A stretch of DNA of 64,000 nucleotides, from positions 39,604,783 to 39,668,782 of the forward strand of contig CM061068.1 of NCBI GenBank assembly GCA_030762895.1, written 5' to 3'. Shown here piece by piece: positions 1 to 12,895 of this stretch (its first letter is position 1; every line of letters starts with the position of its first letter). This stretch comes from Sophora flavescens (lineage: Eukaryota; Streptophyta; Magnoliopsida; Fabales; Fabaceae). Position numbers and translations under genes: made by a program. A model generated the notes under the pieces. That model ran no database searches. It was not told where the DNA came from and saw nothing but the letters and a program-made list of their open reading frames with translations.

Positions 1-690
1 GTTCAACTTTTCTTCTTTTTCGCTTGATGAAAATACAAAACCCAAAAACAAAACTTCTGTAACTCATCAAAGTTATCGGATACTTTATATCAATAAAGTC
101 TTCTTTTGAAAAACATTTTTCCTTTGAAATTCATTTTAGAAACCTTATAATAAAACTCCAAAAATCCATCTTTAGAAAGAAAGTCCTATTTTAAGAATAG
201 AGATTTTTAAGAAGAAACTTAGTGTAATATATGAGAACTAAAATATTTTTGGTAAATAACCAAGAATTTAATTTGTTTTCTAATAATTTCTTTCCCTTAA
301 ATAGTCTCCAAAAATTTAAGATTTTTATAGAAAATATCCTTCAAATCTTCTAAAATGATCTCTTTTCACCTTCCGTGAATAAAATCTTTATCGTCAATCT
401 TTTGAATTTTTTTCACCTAGAGAAATATTTGCCTTCTGTAAAAATATGTTTTAACTTAAAACATTTATTTTCAAACTTGTGTAAAGTTTTATTAAGGCTT
501 TTATCTTTCTTTAAGAGTTGAGCTCTAACCAATGGTTAGGCTACTATGCAACAATCAACACAACTTCAAGTACTTACAACATAAGTAACATAATTTGTTT
601 TAAGCACATATTTAAATTCAACATGTCATCATATAAATTCATCTAATTCTAAAATATCCATATTAACAACAACTTCATAAACTAGCACAT

Positions 691-740
<50 letters not shown>
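691..740. repeat. (AC)n(AT)n microsatellite
   Basis: A compound dinucleotide run, about 18 AC units followed by about 7 AT units. Confidence 0.9.
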
Positions 741-741
<1 letters not shown>

Positions 742-1409
742 ACAAATCAACATTTCACATATTAAACAACAATATCAATCAAATCAAACAATCAAAACAT
801 ACAAATATATAGTTACCATAATTTTAATATCCCTCGGCCTTTCTCCCCTCACCTTAATTCCAACAATGATAAAAAGCTTCGGTCGGGTATGTTAGAGGAA
901 ACGACTCGACGTTCGTCACGACTTGCTAAAGATTTTAAATTTTTACAAGCTTTTGGATGTAAGCTTCTTAAGTATCAAAAAGACCAAATACAAGTTCAAA
1001 ACTTGAAAATTAAATTTTGAACTCTTAGCCTCATTAACCATAGGTTTCGGCCTACCCTTCAAAATAGGTCATGGGAAAGTCTTTTTCAACATACAAGTGA
1101 AGAAATAGATAGTAAAGATGATGATAAGTAAAAAGAAATTAGTTTCAATAACATGCATTAGAAGATAATCATTTTACAACCAAATAGCATGCATGTCGAT
1201 AGTAGAAAATTAAAATAAGAGAACAATTGATTTAGATTTATACCCTCTAAATGATGATGATGATGAGCTAAAGATGAAGATGGAGTTGATTCTTAGCTTC
1301 TAAATCTCAAGATTAAAGGTTGAAGACAATGAATTGGAAAATTGGCAAGAGTTTGGGAGCAAAATCCAAAATGAAACAAATGAATAGAAGAGGTGATGGG
1401 GGGTATTTA

Positions 1410-1426
1410 GGGGGGGGGGGGGGGGG
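1410..1426. repeat. G homopolymer of 17
   Basis: Uninterrupted run of 17 G in otherwise AT-rich sequence. Its length may be a sequencing or assembly uncertainty. Confidence 0.85.
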
Positions 1427-1539
1427 TCGCTGCTGCCTCATGAAAAATCTGAAATATTAGCAAATTTTTAATACAAGTGAAATGATGTCTTTCCTAGTAA
1501 ATTGAAACTAATAATTTCACCATGTCATAAATAGTATTT

Positions 1540-2885
1540 TGTGTACCGCAAGTGCACGGTTATGCCAAGTAGTAAAATATCGTTCCCCTAGGACCGTGTT
1601 GTTGAGTACCAATTACACACAATCATGATTATCTAGACGAATCCAATTTTTCAAGATATTAAAGTAACCAAGAAAAAGATAATTTCAAAAGAACAAAATT
1701 TATAAGGCAAAAGAGTTGAATAAGGATAACAATTTATAAAAAGCTCTAGGAATCAGGATTGACCACAATAGTATCGACACGTCTATAACAAAATCACCCC
1801 CTTAATCATATGAATTATCTATGAAAGGGAATTATCCTATTTAATTATCGTTCCCTTTCAGAATACGACAACGTGCCCAAAATAATCCAATACCTGTTTT
1901 CATGGCATTCAAATTAAGATGAACCCTTTAAGAACAATGATAATTCGACAATTGCTTTAAGGAAAGTTAATCTACTTTCGTGATTAACAATTCAAATTCA
2001 GTTTTAGAGTTCTAAAATTAAGGTTAAAACATGTGGCCACATATTCACAAACAGTTGGTGTGCAAAAATTGAATCACAGACATAATTCATAGATTAAGGA
2101 GAGAAAATATCAAGACATAGTCAATAACAATTGGGCTAATCCCTCATCCTATAATAAAGAACTACTCGAATATATTCAGAATAAAACCCATGAGTATCAA
2201 AAAGAACAAGAAAACTAGAGGTGAAATACAAAATAGGAGAAGGAAAAGAATTGAGAGTTTTCGCTGAGAATCCTGATGTCCTCCACTTTTCTCTTGTAAA
2301 ATACCTTGATTCTTTGTGTTCTGTAGTGTTCTCTGTGTTGTTCTCCTCTATTTTCGAGCTCCCTAACTTCCTTTTTATCCTCTCCCCTTGTTTGTAACCA
2401 TTCCTCCCTCAATAAAAGACAATAAGTTGGGAGTTATGATTCTGCCGCACTCGATCCATGGCCATGGAATGTTCCACGGCCAGGTCATGGATTGTTCCAG
2501 TTGCCTAAAAAATTCACGCAGCAATTGTTTTCCAAGATCCACGGCCATGGAATGTTCAATGGGCTGGCTGTGGATCTTTCAGTTGTTTTCTGAAAAGCTC
2601 CTCTATGTTCCACGACCATGGCAGGTTCCATGGTCAGGCCGTGGAACCTTCAGCAACATGAAAGAAGTAGTGCAGAACCATCCGTGGGTGTGGTACATTC
2701 CATGACCAACTTGTGGAACTTGCAAATCCACCTACTTATGCAACAAAAACAAACAGAAATCATCCGAACTAAAGGTAAAATACAAAATGCATGCTAAATG
2801 CTAAAAATCACTAAAAACTATGCGAGAAAATGCAACAATTAAATGCTAACTAATATGAAAATATATGCATATTTCACACACATCA
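1540..2885. repeat. Repeat of unknown class with TG...CA ends
   Basis: The segment begins TGTGTACCGCAAGTGCACGG, which I know as a recurring plant repeat motif, and ends in TTTCACACACATCA. The TG/CA ends suggest an LTR, but the bases flanking it (TATTT and AGTGA) do not match, so no target duplication supports these borders. It contains the palindromic array at 2452-2712. It carries no long coding region. Confidence 0.3.
2452..2712. repeat. Imperfect palindromic tandem repeat (CCACGGCCATGG type)
   Basis: Four diverged units start near 2456, 2540, 2609 and 2678, with spacing of about 69-84 bp. Each pairs a CCATGGCCATGGAATGTTC-like arm with a second CCACGGCCAGG- or CATGG-containing arm, so each can fold into a short GC-rich hairpin. 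Confidence 0.6.
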
Positions 2886-5244
2886 AGTGACAACGGTCAC
2901 TATTCACATCAAATAAAATTTGTCAAATCTGGAAAAAATCAGACTTAGTTATTTAGGGTTCATTCCGGTACCGATTGTTACGTAATGGTAAAAATCGATC
3001 ATATTTTTATTCGTAAAATTTCACCCGAAAAATTTATATAAAAATAAATAATTTCTAAAAGCATAAAAATAAATATAACTGGGTTAGAAAAATAAAATTT
3101 TGACTTTTCGAAATTTTTAAAATTATTTTCGGGTTAGTAGAGCTTAACTGACAGCGAAAACTCAACCCGTAACATCGGAAATTTGCTACCAAAAATTCAA
3201 CTGTACATTTCTAATATAAAATAAATAAAAATGACTTAATTTGGTCTATCAAAATAATTCATCATCATTTATGAAAATAAAATCTTAAATATTCATATAA
3301 TCACAATTTAAGGACAAACAGAAAAATCGGGTGTTACACAACAGAGCAAGCAGTTGCATGATCAGGCCGAAACTAACGGTGGTGCTTGGTGGTTATGTTC
3401 AATATGCAGTGGCAGACTTTGGTGATCGGCGCACGTCAAAGTCGGAGGTGGTTGGGCTTGCTGGACCTGATGGTGTGCGGCGTGGCGGAGCTCCGGTGAC
3501 GCTTAGGAGAGAAGGGCTAAACAATTAGTTTAGCAGCAAATGACACTTCACTCAAAAGGGTATCGAAGTCTTTTTACACAAACTCACCTTTTCCTCCCTA
3601 TTTTCTCCCCATCTTGGGCGGAACCAAAATTTCAGGTGGGGCCCACAAAAACCATTCTTTCATCTCCTTTTCATTATGGAACCAAATAAAGGAAAACCAT
3701 CTTTTCCTTCCCCTATATTTCTTTCCTTCTGTTTTCAACCCAACCAAACACAGTGTTAGCAAGTAAGGAAAAGGAACTAAAGTTGGGAACCCCTATGCTA
3801 AGAGTTTAATTGAGGACCCATGCATCCATCCACGTTAGCATATGAGATGGAGGAGGCGGACCCCACTCCACGGGGAATTGTGGAAAACGGAAATGTTGAA
3901 ACGAGAGATAGGATAGCGACCCCGCCCGGTGTTACGGTTTGTGATTGCGACGTGGTAAAACAGATAATTACGCAGATGGCGAGGGTAATCTCGTAATTGG
4001 AGGGTTGGGACATTCACTTCCTAACAGACAGCTGCTTCTACTGAGACAAGAGGAAAAAAAACAGAAACAAACTCCCATTCTTCTCTGCTGTTGTTTTCTT
4101 GGTCCCAACCCACCACCAAACATCCTTATTCTGATGCATTAGACAACAATGGACGATTCCGAGGTAAACCGTTAACCCTTCCCTTTCTCAACTGCTTTTT
4201 CAGCCGCCAACCGCCTTTTTTTTTAATATGTTTTTTTTTTTCTGTTTGAGGAAAATTGAATCTTTTTTATGGGTTTATGCGAAATGGTTCAATGGGGTTG
4301 ATTCTATGTTGGGTGTTTCATCGGTTTGGTGTTTTAGGTTTTGATTTGGTTCCTGGGTGTTTGTTACTTTTTTTATCAGAAAGTGATGGCCTTGAAGAAG
4401 GCCTACGCTGATATCATACTCAACACGGCAAAGGAAGCTGCGGCGCGCATCATGGTTTCGGAGAGAAAAGCCATGCGCTTTCAGCAGGAGCTTGCTTCCA
4501 CCAAAGAAGAAGGGCTTCGGATACTTCTCAGGCTCAAACAAATGATGGATTCTAAGGTAGTGTAACAATCATTCTCAAATGGGGTTGTTTAATCATTTGC
4601 TTTTGCTTTTTCCGCTTATGGTTCTCTGTTTTTTGATTGTTTTGTCGTTGATTCGGAGATTTTACCCTACTCGTGTTTAGTGTGAGTTCTTAATTGATCA
4701 ACAAATTTTCAAGTTTCGTGTGGTCGTTTGCTCCCTTGAAATGGATGGGAGATAAAAGAAAAAGGCTTGGCTGAATTCAGATAATGAAGATGGGTTATAG
4801 TTGTTAAATACCTTGCATTAACTTAAAATGTGGATACCTTTGTAATGGTTATGCTTGATTGGCAGTTTTGTTTAGTTTAACTTGTCCTTCCATTAACGTA
4901 ATATCATCAATGTGAGGTATCGTAGTCATCAATTGTCTAAGAATTCTTCAGAATCGATGTACTGTAATTGTCTCTTAATTTTTTCATCCGTTGGAAGGGT
5001 TTGTTAACACTGATTGTTATCATTTTTGAAATTCAGGGTTGTGTCTAACAGCATTGGTATTAGGAATAGTAAGGAATGACCATATTTTGATGTGATGTTT
5101 TAAGTGGTCATGCTAGAAACCCTCGAATTGCTATAGTCTATGAAAGAAGGAAAAATAGGGGCGGTGCACGGATTCAAAACAAAGAGGCGGGAACCTTTGG
5201 AAGGAAAAATAACTAACTGCTGAGCTGGAAAGTGTGAATAGTGC

Positions 5245-5703
5245 GAGTGGGATATGGGCGTACGGCACGCGGGTATTACGGGAATGAGGAGAGAGAAGTT
5301 TGGTAGGCTGGAATTCGGTTACGATATTGGGGGAGACTAGGCCTCTCAAAGTGCCTAGGCTATCTTTTCTTTTTCTCTTTAATATCGTTCCCTAAATGAG
5401 AGTGGGATATGGGTGTACGACACGCGGTTATTACGGGAATGAGAAGAGAGAAGTTTGGTAGGCTGGAATTCGTTACGATATTGGGAGAGACTAGGCCTCT
5501 CAAAGTGCCTAGGCTGTCTTTTCTTTTTCTCTTTAATATTGTTCCCTAAGTAAGAGTGGGATATGGGTGTACGACATGCGGATATTACGGGAATGAGGAG
5601 AGAGAAGTATGGTAGGCTGGAATTCGGTTACGATATTGAGAGAGACTAGGCCTCTCAAAGTGCCTAGGCTATCTTTTTTCTCTCTCTTTAATTACGATCC
5701 CTG
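5245..5703 (+). repeat. Intronic minisatellite, three ~154-bp units
   Basis: Three near-identical units start at 5245, 5400 and 5554, each beginning GAGTGGGATATGGG and holding the palindromic segment AGGCCTCTCAAAGTGCCTAGG. They lie in the long second intron (4557-6249) of the coiled-coil gene. The rest of that intron shows nothing I can name. Confidence 0.85.
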
Positions 5704-6777
5704 ATCGCTACCGATCATCCAGATTCTATAATCACACTGATACAGATCTGGTATTCCCATTTTAATACTACAATATAGATACCATTCCTTCACTATTTTC
5801 TCTGGTATCTATCATCATTAAAGGAATACAATCAATATATATTTAAGAAAGTATATGGTATATTTATGACTCAGTGTAGAGAGATCAAACTAGCATTTTT
5901 GCAATTGTCTGATATTTATGAATGTAGACATGATATAATAGCTGGATGCTTTTCATGTTGTATATTTTACATGCTAGACCAGTTCCTGAATAGGGGAATC
6001 ATATAAAGAAATATATGTATTATTTTTCCCCCCCCATCATTTGGGCCCAAATTCAACTGTCACTATCTATTACAACACTGAGTGCTTGGTAACATTATAG
6101 CACATGCTGAGCATAGCTATAATTTCATATGCCATCCTAGCAGTTCTACACCTTAACCTGAGCAGGAGAGTCCTTCAAATTATGCCATTTCCATGGTCTT
6201 GTCTCTTATCTCCCTTTTTTTTTCTTTCTGATTTATGGCCATTTTACAGGTTAAGGAAGCAGAGTTGACATCATCAAGTCAGCAGAAGAAGATTGACGAG
6301 CTTGAAGCACAGCTCCAGGAAGCTGAGGAAATTGTTAGAGACCTAAGGGCAGAGTTGAGTGAAGCACAGACTGAGCTGGAGAATTTGACAAACCACCAGA
6401 TGCATCCCCCAGTTGAACAAAACATAGAGGGCAAAGTTGCAACTCAGGAAAATTGTTTGCAGGAGAACAGACTTGATCCTTATGATGGATCTGTGCATCC
6501 TATACCTGGTTCACAGGTTGAATCCGCTGCAATTTCTGACCCTAAGAATCCAAATGTGAATGGGACAAATGATAGCTGCAAGTTCTGTGTCTCACATGAT
6601 CATACAAACAACTGCTACATTCATAACCCAGATTTTGCATCCATAGTCAATAGGAAGAAAGAGCCTGAACTCTTCAGAAATGGATGCACTCAGAGAATAC
6701 GTGCAGTTGAAAGGAGCTTTTTGACGGAAATATGTCTGTTTCAGGAAATTTAGATTATGTACATGATGAAACTTCAG

Positions 6778-7335
6778 TAAGAGTACATGAAGAAGTTAAA
6801 GCAATGCCGGCAACAACTAATGCCAAAGCTAATACTCTTTGTGAAATGGAGAAACCAGATGAACATAAAGTGGTGAAAGCAGATGCTGACCTTGTCAAAA
6901 TCCGTCTTTGTGAATTAAGGAGATCAAATAAAGCATCACATCTTTCGGATGCCAAAGGTTCTCCATGTGTATTGGAAACCAATGACCCCTCAAGGGAGAA
7001 ATCTTCTATTGTATGTGAAAATGAAGCTCAGAAGGATCTAGTAAGGGTACATGAAGAAGGTAAAGCAATGCCTATACCAACTAATGCCAAAGCTGATACT
7101 ATTTGTGAAAAGGAGAAACCAGATAAACTTAAAGTGGTGGAAGCAAATGCCGACCTTGTCAAAGTCCCTGTTGGTAAAGCAAGTAGTGTCGTTATAAGAT
7201 TACATCCTGACGAGGTTAAGAAAACAAGTAAAGCATTGTATCTTTCTGATGCCAAAGGTTCTCCATGTGAATTGGATGGCAATGACCCCTCAAGGGTGAA
7301 TTCTTCTACGCTACATGAAAATGAGGCTCAAAAGG
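6778..7335 (+). repeat. Tandem in-frame duplication inside exon 3
   Basis: Two adjacent copies, 6778-7038 and 7039-7335, both encode VRVHEE-KAMP ... TNAKA ... CE-EKPD--KVV-A-ADLVK ... LSDAKGSPC ... NDPSR ... ENEAQKD. The second copy has an extra segment (VPVGKASSVVIRLHPDE). Both copies retain the same frame. Confidence 0.85.
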
Positions 7336-9169
7336 ATATAATGTCTTCTTTTACTAAAGCACCCATAGACAAAACTGCAACAATTGAGCAATCAGGATCT
7401 CATGATGATATTGAAAAGGGGGAAGCATTTATTAATGCTTGCGGTACTTTGAACAAAATTAAAGATGAAGAGGAATTGTTCGATAAATCGGATTTGACAA
7501 GACAAGAGAGTTTGTCCACTGAAAGTTTGGAGGTTCCAGCTTGTAGAGCAGATGTTGAGGAAGCTAATGGGTCACCAGGTAAACTGGATCCAGAAGCATC
7601 TGACTTAGATGCAAAGGTTTCTTGTCAATCTGCAAATGATAAGTTTCTCAAGTACACTTTCCAGAGAAAGCGTAAGAAGGAGTCTGTTACCAGTGCTGAT
7701 GTAGATTGCTCTCTAGAAAATCACAGTTTAAAGAAGAAGTGTGGACAGAAGCAAAATGGCCATGTGGAGCCTCATAGGTCTTGCCCAATGACTGAATCAT
7801 CACGGGACAGCCGGTGACTAGCACAAGTCACTCGTCAGGTTGGTAATACACACACACATATATGGAAATGTACAATAGTTTCTATAAATGGTAATTATGT
7901 GAGCCTTAAGGATTTTTCTAGAGATGCTAAGAGTTGGATTTTACATAAATCCAAGAGAAAGGACTACATGACTTATGCTGTATATATATCAGAAAGCTAC
8001 CATTTAAAGATCTACAATTCGTTAATCCTGTCAAAAGTACAAGAGAAACAAGTTCTGGTTGTTGCTAAAATATTTATTCTTAATGGAAACATAGTTTTTT
8101 TGGACTTGGTTTGTTTATTCTTAAGATAAGGTGTCCTCTAGCAATCTATTCATGTCCTGTATGTCAATTTCAAGCAAGCCTCTTTTACAGACTCCCCTGA
8201 TGTTTTGAATAGACAACTGTTCGTGAGTGCCATACCTTACACTGCCCACGTAATTACCAGACTATTGGAAACACAAGTTTTCATGGTGCACGCCGAATGC
8301 TTTTTGTCTTCAAATTTGACCTATGCCAAATGATACTTCTCCACTGAAGCACTGACTTCAGTCTCTTAACTTCCTGTACGCATGTGTCTCCTGGCACAGA
8401 GTTGTACTTTGTCAAATGCAAACCGAGTTTTGCTGATGGGTTCATGAATTCTCGTGCGTCTTAAATTCCTTTTTCTTCAGTTCTGCTTTAAATTTAAGCA
8501 TTGATTGACTGATAACAATGCTTTGCCTTGATTCTATGATTTTGGCATTCCTTTCATTTTTTTCACTATTAACTTTGTATTTCAAATGGAGTACGAGATA
8601 TACTGACATTTTTCATAAAAAAGGAGTCTTGTATTCTAATCACGAATATTCTGGTTTGAATCTTCATAATGGAAAAGCTTATTAGATATCAGGACTTGTT
8701 ATGCAGTGCAATTTGTGCTTTAATTAAAATAGTGTCCAGTCTCAGCTAGATAATGTTATTTTATGAGCATAACTCATCTATTTTAATCTTACTCCTATCT
8801 AAGTTTTATATCAAATATCAAATACTTGCCTCTAGTTCTGACATATCTGATTGGAGGATTTGTTTTTGATGTGTTTGGTACATTTGTCGAAGCAAGCTTT
8901 TCTTTGGCTTTGAAATAAGTTTATCTAATTTCCAAAGGAGGAATTGGAATAAACGGAATAACAAATATAAATTACCATTCAATTGTGTAATTTTTAGTTG
9001 GAAATGCACCTACTTGTATAAGCTTTACTATAGCATCACAAGGTTTGCCTGGTAGTAGTAGTAGTACAAAGATGCTTGTGGTGGTTACCTAAAACTACTA
9101 GAGGGAAAACCTAACACATTTCTTCAATTAAATTTGCAGCTCATATCTTTGTCTGAGAAGAAATGGTAG

Positions 9170-10455
9170 CAGTAGATTCGTCTATTGCTGTGATGAGGAG
9201 ATTGGGTGGAAGAGTATTCAAAGTACAGTCCAATGTGGTATTGTTGCTGGAGGTGGCGTTTTAAGGATGCTTTACGCTGGTAGAGCTGTGGAATTCTGGA
9301 ATGTGTTAATATAATACAATAGAATTATATATAATTTTCTATTATCTTTAGCAGTTGCTAGCATAATATATTCTATAAAACATAAATTATATATGCTGTT
9401 GCTAACCTTTTTGGGGGGGTCATTTTACAATACAAATTTTACTGATTATATATTGCCATTCGCCAATGATGTTTGCTTTTTCATTATTTTTACCTTCTAT
9501 AGTACTTATTTCTTCTTTCTTTGCTGGGCTATATTTTGCTTTAGATCAGAATATTGTGCAATCAGGCTTTGCTGACGGAATCCTCACTGATTATGACCAA
9601 TAATCAATAAAAGGCAGAGAATGGGTGTGAACTCCTAATAACTAATTAGGTAGGTTCGGTTTCGGGATACTGGGAAAAAGGATTGTGTGTGTTTGATTAC
9701 ACGAAAGTTGCAGAATTGATTTTCTTGCTTATCAATCGTGATTTTAGTATATAAAAAAATTGAGGTGTTTGGTTACTGGCAGACAAAATTGATTTTACTT
9801 TTAGAAATGGTTTTGGAAGCTATAGAAAGTAGTTTTTGCGTTGTCTTGGAAATTTTATACTAAGTTTTATATTAAACTTCTTTTAAATTAAAAACATTCA
9901 AACATAAATCATTTTACTTCAAAATTAATGATAATCAAATTAATTTTATTCAAAATCAAGTTTATCAAATATTTATCCAACCATACAATTCATCCAACCT
10001 AAGAAACATACAAATCGATCCAACCTGAGAAGGATGATGATGACTTTAAGTAAAAGTGCAACCTGATACTATAAACATGATGATTTCTTTGAGAAAAATA
10101 AAACAAAACAAAACAAAATGACACAATTAACTCTGTATGTAAATTTGTTTACTCTTGCCATAAGTTTTGTATGCAAGACTCGTCTTCTTCATTCACCTCG
10201 TTTTATTTTTCTTCTTTATTTGGGTAAAAAATTGAAGATGAGGAGATCTTTCCTTTTTGAAGAGATTATTGACATTTTTAAATTTTAATTGTTTATTATC
10301 TATACTTTTTTTTTAACCATAACATAGGTACGAAGTATCCATTACCGTTAGTAGTGACTAATCTCCGTCGGAGAACCTGTTGAGCACACAAGGTGTGTTC
10401 TCCCCTCTCAACCAGGTTTTCTCCATAAACAAGAGACAGGATTCCAACCACTAAC
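9170..10455. other. AT-rich 3' flank, no gene seen
   Basis: Holds the probable 3' UTR of the coiled-coil gene (to about 9600), then AT-rich DNA. At 10310-10455 a repeat-like block (CACACAAGGTGTGTTCTCCC) appears to continue after 12891, so it was split by the solo LTR. Confidence 0.5.
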
Positions 10456-12890
10456 TGTGACACCCTTCTACCCTGCATGTTATAGATACTTTAAGATAAG
10501 CAATTAATAAAATTTAATCATGGAAGTATTAGATAAAATAAAGCATCCGTCAATGGGTAGAAAAGTCCCACATGAACTAGTTCGCAACGCGGAAATAAAA
10601 CATGTTTAAACAAAATAATTTAAACACAACAAATAAACAACCCAACCTCGATGTCACAAATCAGAGCTGGTATAACCGTTCCGGAAAATATATCCTCGGA
10701 ATACAACTAAAATAGACTAACTAAAACAAGAAGAGGCCCTAACTATGAGCGGTGACTCCTCAGAGTCACTCCTCTCAGGGCTGCTCGTCATCCTCTACAA
10801 GGTGCCAATCAGGCCAAACAAACATCATATACAGCATGTAAACATATACAGCATGGAGATAAGAAGCAAGGTAAAACAAACATCATGACATCATCATAAC
10901 ATACATCAGTATATATATCAACATACATCAACATCAACAATATCAAGTATGCTATGCGGTGCAATGCAACACTACTCCATTATGCATGTGGATCCAAACT
11001 AACTCAGGATGAACGATTTCAGAGTTACATATCCGTATTGGCAATAAAAGCACCAACACCAGCAGTTCACCAAACATTGGGTGAACCCCATGGATGGCCA
11101 ACGCATCAAATCGCGGATGCCTCATCATGGAGGGTCGCGGTCACCAAACCATCGGGTGACCTACCATGGATGGTCAGATCACCGTACTCTCGGGTGATCT
11201 CCCCTATGTGGAACCTCCCCCATCAACAACTCCAATGCTCTATGCAAATGGCACAACAACAAACAATCTCAACCACCTCCTTGCTCGGACAATGAAGCTC
11301 CCAAGACTTTCAACATCAACGTCAACATAACCTTAGACCCAAACGGGGTCAAGGCTCTCTTGGACAATAAGCACCAAGGTTCAACTCAACATGCTTGGGT
11401 CAATAAGCACCCAAGACTTCAACATCAACAGCGCCTTAGATCCAAACCGTGGGGTCAAGGCCCCCTTGGCCAATAAGCACCAAGGTACAACTTATCAACG
11501 TGCGGTGACCCAACTGATACCGACTTAACATCTTATTATCTTAATCATCTTAGATAATTATTAACCAGGTTGTCTAATCTTCAACTTTGATTAGCTATTT
11601 CAACTCATCATCATTGGGGAATTGGGGTTGGAAACCCCTTAAAAGCCTTTAATTCCATCTTTGTCTGCTAGGGGAGCACGGGCGTGCTTGTCCTCTGCAC
11701 GGCCGTGCTGATCATATAAGTGAAGCACAGTCGTGTTTTCTATTAGACACGGTCGTGCTCCTCTGTTGCACGACCGTGCTTAATGTGTGACCAATTTCCA
11801 GAATTCAAACTGGGAGCACGGTCATGCTCCCTGTTCAGCACGGCCGTGCTCAATGCACGACAGTACTGTTCTGAGCAGAGTTCTAACTTAGGTTCTAACC
11901 AATTAATTCAATGATTAAGTCTATTAATCCTAATCCGTTTTAGCAACATAATTTCCCAGATTTAACATCATCAACTCAGTCATAACATCATCATCCAACC
12001 AACAGTTATGGCAACAATCATTCAATCAACATATCATCATCATATTCATATCAACAATAACCATCATACTATCATATTCATGTCAAGATAACAACATAAC
12101 ATCGAAAGCACATAGGAATATTTGACCATGAATACGAAGCATACAACATAAACAGAACATTTCATCATATAAACAGCATACATCACATAGGCATGTAAAA
12201 CTAACAACAATCGGGGTTATGGGAACCCCTTACCTTACACTACCCCCATAGCCTATGTAAACACTACCCTTCTCCCCATACCTGGATTGAAGGTCTCCCC
12301 AACGTAAGCTCCTAAGCACACTGGTCGGTTCCCCAAGCGGCTTAGTTAAACCTCCAAGTCTTGACCAACAGAAGCACAACAGATTAGTTTCCCAACCAAA
12401 AACGAAAAGGGAAACCAAAAGGGAAGAGGAACTATTACCTATATACTGTCACAGACCAACTAGCTTCCCAAATTGCTTCCAAAACTCCACCATTGCAAGG
12501 GATGAAGAGGAAATAGGGAAGAATGTACTCTAGGCCGCAACAGTGACTGCTGCAACTAGCAAAATAGGGTTTCACGTTAACCCTCAGGTTCTGTGCCAAA
12601 CATTTATAGGCTGCACCTGAGCACTTGAGCACGATCGTGCTCAACTTAGCGTCACCGAGACTCAGTCAGTACATTGAGCACGGGCGTGCTCAACTTAAAA
12701 ACTGAAATACGCTTCAGCCTTTAAGCACGAGCGTGCTGGCTAATGAGCACGGGCGTGCTCATGTACCAGAAAGGGACTTTTAAGGTAAAAATCCCACTAA
12801 GTCATCAACCAACAATTCTAACTTAACAAAACCAGCTTAAGCAACCAAACAAGCTTTATAAAAGCACTTACGAAAAAGCAGGGTGTTACA
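10456..12890. mobile_element. Solo LTR of a Ty3/gypsy-type element
   Basis: The sequence starts TGTGACACCC and ends GGGTGTTACA, with TG...CA ends and short inverted termini. It is flanked by CTAAC (10451-10455) and CTGAC (12891-12895), a 5-bp target duplication with one mismatch. There is no internal coding region and no second LTR, which fits a solo LTR left by recombination. Length 2435 bp. It contains at least eleven short palindromes of the GCACGGNCGTGC type. Assignment to gypsy rests on the ends and length only. Confidence 0.7.
11676..12760. repeat. Scattered GAGCACGGNCGTGCTC palindromes
   Basis: About eleven copies of a 12-16-bp palindrome (GAGCACGGGCGTGCTC and variants) lie in two clusters, 11676-11855 and 12625-12760. 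Several copies are perfect inverted repeats. Spacing is irregular (about 20-50 bp), so this is not a simple tandem array. Confidence 0.8.
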
Positions 12891-12895
12891 CTGAC

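Larger units (their letters stand above)
1..3339. repeat. Repeat-rich, probably LTR-derived left flank
   Basis: No gene is visible. The stretch ends in GGGTGTTACA (3330-3339), the usual right end of many plant Ty3/gypsy LTRs and the same end as the solo LTR at 10456-12890. A left partner would lie outside the window, so this is an inference. It holds an AC/AT microsatellite, a 17-base G run and the separate repeat at about 1540-2885. The 198-base ORF just after it (3331-3528) has no recognisable domain. Confidence 0.35.
4149..9169 (+). pseudogene. Coiled-coil plant protein gene, four exons, broken by a frameshift and a TGA
   Basis: Exons 4149-4163, 4380-4556, 6250-7838 and 9140-9169, all with GT-AG borders, would give about 600 residues. 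Exon 2 encodes an alanine- and lysine-rich helix, and the start of exon 3 a strong coiled coil (ELEAQLQEAEEIVRDLRAEL). Next comes a Cys/His-containing stretch (CKFCVSHDH ... NNCYIHNPDF) ending in NGCTQRIRAVER. The rest is acidic, Lys/Ser-rich and low in complexity, with a duplicated block of about 85-100 residues and a basic KRKKE segment. Two lesions are visible. Frame is lost at 6727-6732, where one A is missing from GAA-A-T-ATG, and TGA at 7815-7817 stops the frame. Beyond that TGA the frame stays open (LAQVTRQ), crosses the splice in phase and ends LISLSEKKW-stop, so the TGA probably replaces a CGA arginine codon. I do not recognise the family by name. It could be a pseudogene or an intact gene with two sequence errors. 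Confidence 0.7.

Noticed and set aside
1540..2885. Solo LTR with defined borders
   Set aside because: TG...CA ends are present but the flanks do not match, so borders are not claimed.
7899..8129. 76-codon ORF downstream of the coiled-coil gene
   Set aside because: AT-rich and intronic by the inferred splice 7838/9140; no domain.
10954..11295. 113-codon ORF in the solo LTR
   Set aside because: It lies in LTR sequence and has no recognisable motif.
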